This document shows, piece by piece, positions 6,570 to 11,401 of a DNA stretch of 11,401 nucleotides. Numbering within the stretch: the first letter of the stretch is position 1; each line of letters begins with the position of its first letter. The notes beneath the pieces are model-generated. The model worked only from the letters and a program-made list of their open reading frames with translations. It did no database searches and was not told the origin of the DNA. The DNA is from an uncultured Campylobacter sp. (lineage in GTDB: Bacteria > Campylobacterota > Campylobacteria > Campylobacterales > Campylobacteraceae): positions 1 to 11,401 of the forward strand of contig NZ_CALKTQ010000105.1 in NCBI RefSeq assembly GCF_937997465.1, in the 5' to 3' direction. Made by a program: the position numbers and the translations under genes.

Positions 6570-7127
6570 ATGAATTTAGGTAAATTTTACGCCGTGATCG
6601 CAAGGATATTTGCGTTAAATTTCGCTTTGCCGCCGAGTGCAAAGCTTTTTAGCGAGCTAAATAAAAATCCAAAATGGATAATAACAAACGATAGCGAAGC
6701 AAATGCCAAAGGGCGCGCGCTATACGAGGAGTCGATAAAAACTGAAAGCACCCTAGAGATCGCAAAGGACTTCGCAAATTTGAAAAAATATTTTAACGCG
6801 GAGTTTTTTTTCGAGGGCGACAAGGCGCGCCTTGAAGGCTTTTATAAAAAGTGCAAATTTAGCCCAAATTTAAACGTCAGTGCGCTTGATAGCCTAACTA
6901 ACGAACTTTCGTTTTTCTCCTCCGTCGTCGAGCTAAAACAAGACGAACAGACGAAGGAAATTTTAGGCGTTTTGCTAAGCTCCTATCTGCTACCGTACGC
7001 CAAAAAGCTAGCTCCCGTCCTGCAAAATGAGGCAGGAAGCAAATTTTACTGCGCGATGGGCTATCTTTTCGAGGATTTTGCGAGCGGTATCGAAAATACG
7101 CTAAAAGTCAAAGTCGTACCTAGATGA
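6570..7127 (+). CDS. TorD/DmsD-like chaperone family protein (tentative)
   Basis: The 185-aa protein has no signal peptide or membrane segment and looks almost wholly helical. The layout resembles the TorD/DmsD/NarJ chaperone family: an N-terminal helix with YAVIARIFAL, a variable middle, a NELSFFSSVVEL helix, a LLSSYLLPYAKKLAPVL helix, and a final helix with SKFYCAMGYLFEDF. Family members bind Tat signal peptides or apoenzymes of molybdenum oxidoreductases during maturation. No molybdoenzyme gene is in the window, so a client cannot be named; the adjacent fumarate reductase is cytoplasmic-facing and has no Tat signal in its visible subunits. The ATG is preceded by AAGGGAA. The stop overlaps lgt as ATGA, so the two are translationally coupled. 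Assignment rests on pattern recall; an unassigned Campylobacter protein is the alternative. Confidence 0.55.
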   Translation: MNLGKFYAVIARIFALNFALPPSAKLFSELNKNPKWIITNDSEANAKGRALYEESIKTESTLEIAKDFANLKKYFNAEFFFEGDKARLEGFYKKCKFSPNLNVSALDSLTNELSFFSSVVELKQDEQTKEILGVLLSSYLLPYAKKLAPVLQNEAGSKFYCAMGYLFEDFASGIENTLKVKVVPR

Positions 7128-7939
7128 GTTGGTGGAACGATTTTTATATAAATTTCGATCCGGTCGCGTTTGAGCTGTTTGGCATCAAGGTGCACTGGTA
7201 TGGGATAATGTACGTCCTGGCGCTACTCGTGGCGCTCGGCGTGGCTAAATTTATCGTCAAGCGCGATAATATGCAAATTTCAAATTCGCTGCTTGATAAC
7301 TATTTCTTTTGGGTGGAAATCGGCGTGATACTGGGCGCAAGGCTGGGCTACATCGTCATTTACGATCCAAATACCGCTTATTATCTCACTCACCCTTGGC
7401 AGATTTTTAACCCCTTTCACAACGGCGAATTCGTCGGTATCCGCGGCATGAGCTATCACGGCGCTGTGGTCGGGTTTTTGATAGCGACATGGGCCTTTTG
7501 CCGTAAATTTAAGCAAAATTTGTGGCAGCTTTTGGACCTCGTCGCGCTTAGTATTCCGCTTGGATATTTTTTCGGTCGCATAGGAAATTTTTTAAATCAA
7601 GAGCTTTTCGGTCGTATCACGGACGTCTCATGGGCGATCAACGTCGCGGGACAGATGCGCCATCCATCGCAAATTTATGAAGCCATTTTAGAAGGGCTTG
7701 CGGTTTTTGCTATCCTTTTTGTTTATAGAAAATTTAAAAAATTTGACGGCGAACTCATCGCTCTTTATGCCATACTTTATACCTTTGCAAGATTTGTCTG
7801 CGAGTTCTTTAGGGAGCCTGATTTCGGTATCGGCTTTGTATTTTTAAATTTATCTATGGGGCAGATACTATCCTTTTTAATGTTTGCGTGCGGCATTTTC
7901 CTTTATATTATCTTAAATAAAAAATATACAAAATTTTAA
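7124..7939 (+). CDS. lgt: Prolipoprotein diacylglyceryl transferase
   Basis: The 271-aa polytopic membrane enzyme transfers diacylglycerol from phosphatidylglycerol to the lipobox Cys of prolipoproteins, the first step of lipoprotein maturation. The N-terminal HWYGIMYVLA segment, the MSYHGAVVGF motif (His112-Gly113, the family's conserved HG pair) and the Lgt signature GRIGNFLNQELFGR (151-164) are all present, followed by RHPSQIYEA and a C-terminal RFVCEFFREPD segment carrying the late conserved Arg. Length is normal. It begins inside the stop of the TorD-like gene (ATGA). lgt directly before frdCAB is the C. jejuni order as I recall, but here an inverted repeat and a separate promoter candidate lie between them, so frd is probably not only read through from lgt. 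Confidence 0.97.
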   Translation: MSWWNDFYINFDPVAFELFGIKVHWYGIMYVLALLVALGVAKFIVKRDNMQISNSLLDNYFFWVEIGVILGARLGYIVIYDPNTAYYLTHPWQIFNPFHNGEFVGIRGMSYHGAVVGFLIATWAFCRKFKQNLWQLLDLVALSIPLGYFFGRIGNFLNQELFGRITDVSWAINVAGQMRHPSQIYEAILEGLAVFAILFVYRKFKKFDGELIALYAILYTFARFVCEFFREPDFGIGFVFLNLSMGQILSFLMFACGIFLYIILNKKYTKF

Positions 7940-7953
7940 AAGGTTTTTAAAGT

Positions 7954-7995
7954 AATTTACGATACTATTACGCCGTTTTTATAGTGTCGTAATTT
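7954..7995. repeat. Long inverted repeat between lgt and frdC
   Basis: AATTTACGATACTAT (7954-7968) and ATAGTGTCGTAATTT (7981-7995) are inverted copies over 15 positions, with one mismatch and one G-U pair, around a 12-base spacer. The sequence after the right arm is T-rich (TTTAATTTTCTTTT), so it could terminate lgt transcription, but the stem is AT-rich and the loop long. Its position about 16 bp upstream of the frdC -10 region fits an operator equally well. Confidence 0.55.
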
Positions 7996-8010
7996 AATTT
8001 TCTTTTAAGT

Positions 8011-8040
8011 TATGATAATTTATTTCAATTTTATAGGAGG
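8011..8040 (+). promoter_or_regulatory. frdCAB promoter candidate and frdC ribosome binding site
   Basis: TATGATAAT at 8011-8019 offers a -10 box (TATGAT or GATAAT) and would give a leader of about 20 nt. AGGAGG at 8035-8040 is a full Shine-Dalgarno match 4 nt before the ATG at 8045. It decides the frdC start: the earlier in-frame ATG at 8012 lies within the -10 candidate and has no ribosome-binding site. Confidence 0.6.
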
Positions 8041-8044
8041 GCTC

Positions 8045-8743
8045 ATGAGTGGGCTAATCGAGGGCTTCTTAGGTAGGCAAGCGGATACGAAAAAAAGTCG
8101 TACTCCTGCCGTTTGGGACAGATGGCAAAGTATAACGGGACTGATTTTGGCCTGTTTTATTTTGTGTCACATGGTATTTACCTCTACCATTTTATTCGGC
8201 AAGGGCGCATTTAACGCCGTTGTAGGTTTTGCGGAGGCTAAATTTTTATTCGGCGAGGCTACGTGGTGGATCACTAACGTTATCGCTGCGGTAATATTTG
8301 CCGTTTTTATCGCTCACGCGTTTTTAGCGATGAGGAAATTCCCTGCAAACTACAGACAATACATTATGTTTAAAGGTCATAAAGACCGTATGAAACACCT
8401 TGATACTACGCTTTGGTGGTTTCAGTTTTTAACCGGTTTTGCTCTATTTTTCGCAGCCAGCACGCACCTAGTCGATATAATATTTGGCGGACACATCACT
8501 GCCGATAAATCAGCGGCTGCATTTCATCAACTAGAAATTTTCTACTTCGCTTTACTTGTATTTATGGTTGTTCACGCCGGCGTGGGAATGTACCGCCTAT
8601 ACATAAAATGGATAAGCATCGACGGAGTAAACAAACAAGAGATGTTCGCAAAAAGAAATAAAGCCAAAACTGCGATATTTGCGGTTTTTGGAGTGCTCGC
8701 GGTCATCGCGCTGATCGCTGATTTCGTGTGGATCAGTCTTTAG
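8045..8743 (+). CDS. frdC: Fumarate reductase diheme cytochrome b subunit
   Basis: The 232-aa subunit anchors the complex in the inner membrane with five helices, binds two b hemes and oxidises menaquinol. The start MSGLIEGFLG matches the family N-terminus and follows AGGAGG. Heme ligands expected from the Wolinella structure are His42, His91, His141 and His177. Glu64 fits the Wolinella quinol-site Glu66. The conserved AHAFLAMRKFP and DTTLWW segments are intact. Two features differ from Wolinella FrdC as I recall it: the residue two before the last heme His is Val175, where Wolinella has Glu180 of the proposed E-pathway, and the protein ends about 24 residues earlier, without the polar tail. 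The region 144-176 is also divergent. frdA follows after 18 nt with its own AAGGAG, so the three frd genes form one operon. Confidence 0.95.
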   Translation: MSGLIEGFLGRQADTKKSRTPAVWDRWQSITGLILACFILCHMVFTSTILFGKGAFNAVVGFAEAKFLFGEATWWITNVIAAVIFAVFIAHAFLAMRKFPANYRQYIMFKGHKDRMKHLDTTLWWFQFLTGFALFFAASTHLVDIIFGGHITADKSAAAFHQLEIFYFALLVFMVVHAGVGMYRLYIKWISIDGVNKQEMFAKRNKAKTAIFAVFGVLAVIALIADFVWISL

Positions 8744-8761
8744 AAAAAGGAGCTTTAAAAA

Positions 8762-10780
8762 ATGAACGTAAAATATTATGACGCATTAGTTATCGGAGGC
8801 GGTCTAGCGGGGCTTCGAGCTGCCGTTGCCGCTGGAGAAAGGGGGCTAAGTACGGTAGTTTTAAGCCTAATCCCAGTTAAGCGCTCGCACTCTGCAGCTG
8901 CGCAAGGCGGCATGCAAGCCTCTTTGGGAAATTCAAAAATGAGCGAAGGCGACAACGAGGATGTGCATTTTGCCGACACGGTAAAAGGTAGCGACTGGGG
9001 CTGTGATCAGCAAGTTGCACGTATGTTTTGTCAAACTGCGCCTAAGGCGATCCGCGAGCTAGCCGCTTGGGGCGTGCCTTGGACTCGTATAACAAAAGGC
9101 GAAAGAAGCGCTATCATCAACGCTCAAAAAACGACTATCGTAGAAAAAGAAGAGGTCCATGGACTTATTCACAGCCGTGACTTTGGCGGTACAAAAAAAT
9201 GGAGAACCTGCTTTACGGCGGATGCTACGGGTCACACGATGCTTTTTGCCGTAGCAAACGAAGCTCTAAAACATAACGTCGAAATCCACGATAGAAAAGA
9301 AGCTATCGCATTAATCCACGCAAATAACCGCTGTTACGGTGCGATCGTTCGCGATCTGGTTAACGGCGAGATCACGGCGTACGTCGCAAAAGGCACGCTA
9401 ATCGCTACGGGCGGCTACGGAAGGGTTTATAAACACACTACAAACGCCGTAGTTTGCGAGGGTATCGGCGCTGCTATTGCTCTTGAGACGGGCGTTGCAC
9501 AACTGGGAAATATGGAAGCGGTGCAGTTTCACCCGACTCCGATCGTTCCATCTGGCATTCTTTTAACAGAAGGCTGCCGCGGCGACGGCGGAATTTTACG
9601 CGACGTGGACGGATATCGCTTTATGCCTGACTACGAACCTGAGAAAAAAGAACTAGCTAGCCGCGACGTCGTAAGCCGCCGCATCATGGAGCACATCCGC
9701 GCAGGTAAAGGTGTGCCTAGCCCATACGGATATCACGTTTGGCTAGATATCTCAATCCTAGGACGCGAGCACATCGAGAAAAACTTGCGCGACGTTCAAG
9801 AAATTTGCGAAATCTTTAACGGCATCGATCCTGCCGATACCGAAGTATATACCGACGAGAACGGACGTCAGCGCGGTAAAGGCTGGGCGCCGATCCTACC
9901 TATGCAGCACTACTCTATGGGCGGCATCAAAACTAAGCCTACAGGCGAGAGTCCGACGCTAGCGGGTTTATTTAGTGCTGGCGAGGCTGCATGCTGGGAT
10001 ATGCACGGATTTAACCGTCTAGGCGGCAACTCCGTTTCAGAAACTGTCGTCGCGGGCATGATCGTGGGAGATTATTTTGCCGACTACTGCGGTAAACACG
10101 AGATCGAGATAAATACTAACGACATCGAAAAATTCGTTAAAAAAGAGGAAGACTACCTAAAGAGCCTTGTCGAAAAAGAGGGTAAATTTAACGTATTTGA
10201 GATCAAAAACAAGATGAAAGATATCATGTGGGAACACGTGGCGATCTTTAGAACCGGCGAAGGTCTTGCCGTGGCCGTAAAAGAGCTAGAAGAGCTTTAT
10301 AGGCAATCTTTAGACGTTAAAGTCGCAAACAAGGCGCTATTTGGCAACCCTGAGCTTGAGGAAGCATACCGCGTACCAAAGATGCTAAAACTAGCCCTTT
10401 GTATTGCAAAAGGCGCGCTTGATCGCACCGAGAGCCGCGGAGCTCACTGCCGCGAGGACTATCCGAAACGCGACGACCTAAACTGGCTAAACAGAACTCT
10501 AACTAGCTGGAAAGAGGGCGATACGCTACCGACTATCGTGTATGAGCCGCTTGATATTATGAAAATGGAAATTCCGCCGGCATTTCGCGGATACGGAGCT
10601 AAGGGTAACATTATCGAGCACCCGGACAGCGCCGTACGCCAAGCGCAAGTCGATGAGATCCGCGCTAAAATGGAAGCCGAAGGCAAAGGCAGATACGAGA
10701 TCCAAGAAGCGCTAATGCACTATGATCTTCAGCCTAAATATAAAGCACCAAACGAAAGAGCAGGAATAGGATATGAGTAG
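8762..10780 (+). CDS. frdA: Fumarate reductase flavoprotein subunit
   Basis: The 672-aa catalytic subunit reduces fumarate to succinate with covalently bound FAD at the cytoplasmic side. The dinucleotide fold GGGLAGLRAA (12-21) is followed by RSHSAAAQGG, where His43 is the FAD attachment residue, at the same number as in Wolinella. Active-site residues are His257 in FHPT, Thr-Glu in LLTEGCRGDGG, Arg301 in SRDVVSRR, His383 in QHYSMGG, and Arg419 in FNRLGGNS. Numbering matches Wolinella to Arg301, then runs about 14 ahead, so a short insertion lies between; a polar stretch near residues 360-373 (TEVYTDENGRQRGKG) is the likely place. The product is slightly longer than the roughly 656 aa of Wolinella. 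AAGGAG lies 9 nt upstream of the ATG, and the last 8 nt overlap frdB. Confidence 0.98.
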   Translation: MNVKYYDALVIGGGLAGLRAAVAAGERGLSTVVLSLIPVKRSHSAAAQGGMQASLGNSKMSEGDNEDVHFADTVKGSDWGCDQQVARMFCQTAPKAIRELAAWGVPWTRITKGERSAIINAQKTTIVEKEEVHGLIHSRDFGGTKKWRTCFTADATGHTMLFAVANEALKHNVEIHDRKEAIALIHANNRCYGAIVRDLVNGEITAYVAKGTLIATGGYGRVYKHTTNAVVCEGIGAAIALETGVAQLGNMEAVQFHPTPIVPSGILLTEGCRGDGGILRDVDGYRFMPDYEPEKKELASRDVVSRRIMEHIRAGKGVPSPYGYHVWLDISILGREHIEKNLRDVQEICEIFNGIDPADTEVYTDENGRQRGKGWAPILPMQHYSMGGIKTKPTGESPTLAGLFSAGEAACWDMHGFNRLGGNSVSETVVAGMIVGDYFADYCGKHEIEINTNDIEKFVKKEEDYLKSLVEKEGKFNVFEIKNKMKDIMWEHVAIFRTGEGLAVAVKELEELYRQSLDVKVANKALFGNPELEEAYRVPKMLKLALCIAKGALDRTESRGAHCREDYPKRDDLNWLNRTLTSWKEGDTLPTIVYEPLDIMKMEIPPAFRGYGAKGNIIEHPDSAVRQAQVDEIRAKMEAEGKGRYEIQEALMHYDLQPKYKAPNERAGIGYE

Positions 10781-11401
10781 AAAAATAACCATAAAAGCAT
10801 TCAAATATAATCCGTTAAGCAAAATTTCAAAGCCGCATTTCGCGACCTACGAGCTAGAAGAAACCGACGGCATGACGCTTTTTATAGCGTTAAATCAAAT
10901 TCGCGAGAAATTTGACCCGGATCTTAGCTTTGACTTCGTTTGCCGCGCCGGTATCTGCGGAAGCTGCGGTATGCTAGTTAACGGTACGCCAAAGCTAGCT
11001 TGCCGTACGCTAACCAAAGACTATCCAGGCGGCGTGATCGAGCTTATGCCTTTGCCGGTGTTTAAGCTACTAAAAGACCTAAGCGTAGACACGGGCAACT
11101 GGATGAACGCGATGAGTAAGCGCGTGGAGAGCTGGATACACACCGACCACGAGACCGATATCTCTAAGCTTGAGGAAAAAGTCGAGCCTGAAGTCGCACA
11201 AGAGGTGTTCGAGCTTGATCGCTGCATCGAGTGCGGTATCTGTGTAGCTGCGTGCGGTACGGCTATTATGAGGCCTGATTTCATCGGTGCTGTTGGACTT
11301 AACCGCGTAGCTAGATTTAAAATCGACGCACTAGATAAACGAACCGACGAGGACTTTTATGAGCTTATCGGCGATGATGACGGCGTGTTTGGCTGTATGA
11401 C
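10773..11401 (+). CDS. frdB: Fumarate reductase iron-sulfur subunit (3' end cut by window)
   Basis: About 209 residues are visible before the window edge; the family length is near 240, so roughly the last 30 are missing. The plant-ferredoxin-type domain holds the [2Fe-2S] ligands Cys57, Cys62, Cys65 and Cys77 (CRAGICGSC, then LACRT). The second domain has CIECGICVAAC with Cys151, Cys154 and Cys157 for [4Fe-4S] and Cys161 for [3Fe-4S], and Cys208 in the terminal FGCM. All these match the Wolinella numbering; the remaining two ligands lie beyond the edge. The subunit passes electrons from the FrdC hemes to FAD in FrdA. It starts 8 nt inside frdA, with AGGA 7 nt upstream, so the two are translationally coupled, as suits subunits made in equal amounts. 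The truncation is only the window boundary. Confidence 0.97.
   Translation, partial: MSRKITIKAFKYNPLSKISKPHFATYELEETDGMTLFIALNQIREKFDPDLSFDFVCRAGICGSCGMLVNGTPKLACRTLTKDYPGGVIELMPLPVFKLLKDLSVDTGNWMNAMSKRVESWIHTDHETDISKLEEKVEPEVAQEVFELDRCIECGICVAACGTAIMRPDFIGAVGLNRVARFKIDALDKRTDEDFYELIGDDDGVFGCM

Noticed and set aside
8012..8044. Eleven extra codons at the start of frdC
   Set aside because: The ATG at 8012 lies in the -10 candidate with no ribosome-binding site, while AGGAGG precedes the ATG at 8045 and the family N-terminus starts there.

Overview
The window looks like core chromosome from a Campylobacter. The evidence is a diheme quinol:fumarate reductase operon in the order frdC-frdA-frdB directly after lgt, a yebC-cyclophilin pair, a CopZ-like protein paired with CopA, -10 boxes without a recognisable -35, and many AAATTT runs. 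From memory, C. jejuni has the same lgt-frdCAB, yebC-ppi and copZ-copA neighbourhoods. The rather high G+C of most genes points by inference to the C. rectus/showae/curvus/gracilis side of the genus, not to C. jejuni.

Layout. Positions 6-3489 are on the minus strand. In transcription order they hold yebC and a cyclophilin (14 nt apart, one operon), then, after an 89-nt gap with its own candidate promoter, a DctA-type dicarboxylate symporter with a TTG start, then a secreted cysteine-rich Sel1-repeat protein 18 nt downstream. A 117-bp divergent region (3490-3606) carries back-to-back promoters. Everything after it is on the plus strand: a GNAT acetyltransferase, copZ and copA with overlapping stops and starts (3607-6520); a TorD-like protein and lgt with an ATGA overlap (6570-7939); then frdC, frdA and a truncated frdB that runs off the right edge (8045-11401).

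How the genes work together. FrdCAB is the terminal reductase of fumarate respiration: FrdC takes electrons from menaquinol, FrdB carries them through three iron-sulfur clusters, and FrdA reduces fumarate to succinate at the cytoplasmic face. The DctA-like symporter could supply C4-dicarboxylates to the cell, although it is not in the same operon. CopZ and CopA form a copper chaperone and exporter pair, and the GNAT enzyme is translationally coupled to them. Lgt attaches lipid to lipoproteins. YebC and the cyclophilin are translation and protein-folding functions.

No gene-free stretch exceeds 300 bases. I found no tRNA, rRNA, IS element, CRISPR array or prophage gene, and no wholly new system. 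The observations most worth a second look are an FrdC without the glutamate expected next to its last heme ligand, an apparently leaderless acetyltransferase-copper operon, a Gly-to-Cys change in the cation-binding motif of the symporter, and a long inverted repeat upstream of frdC.
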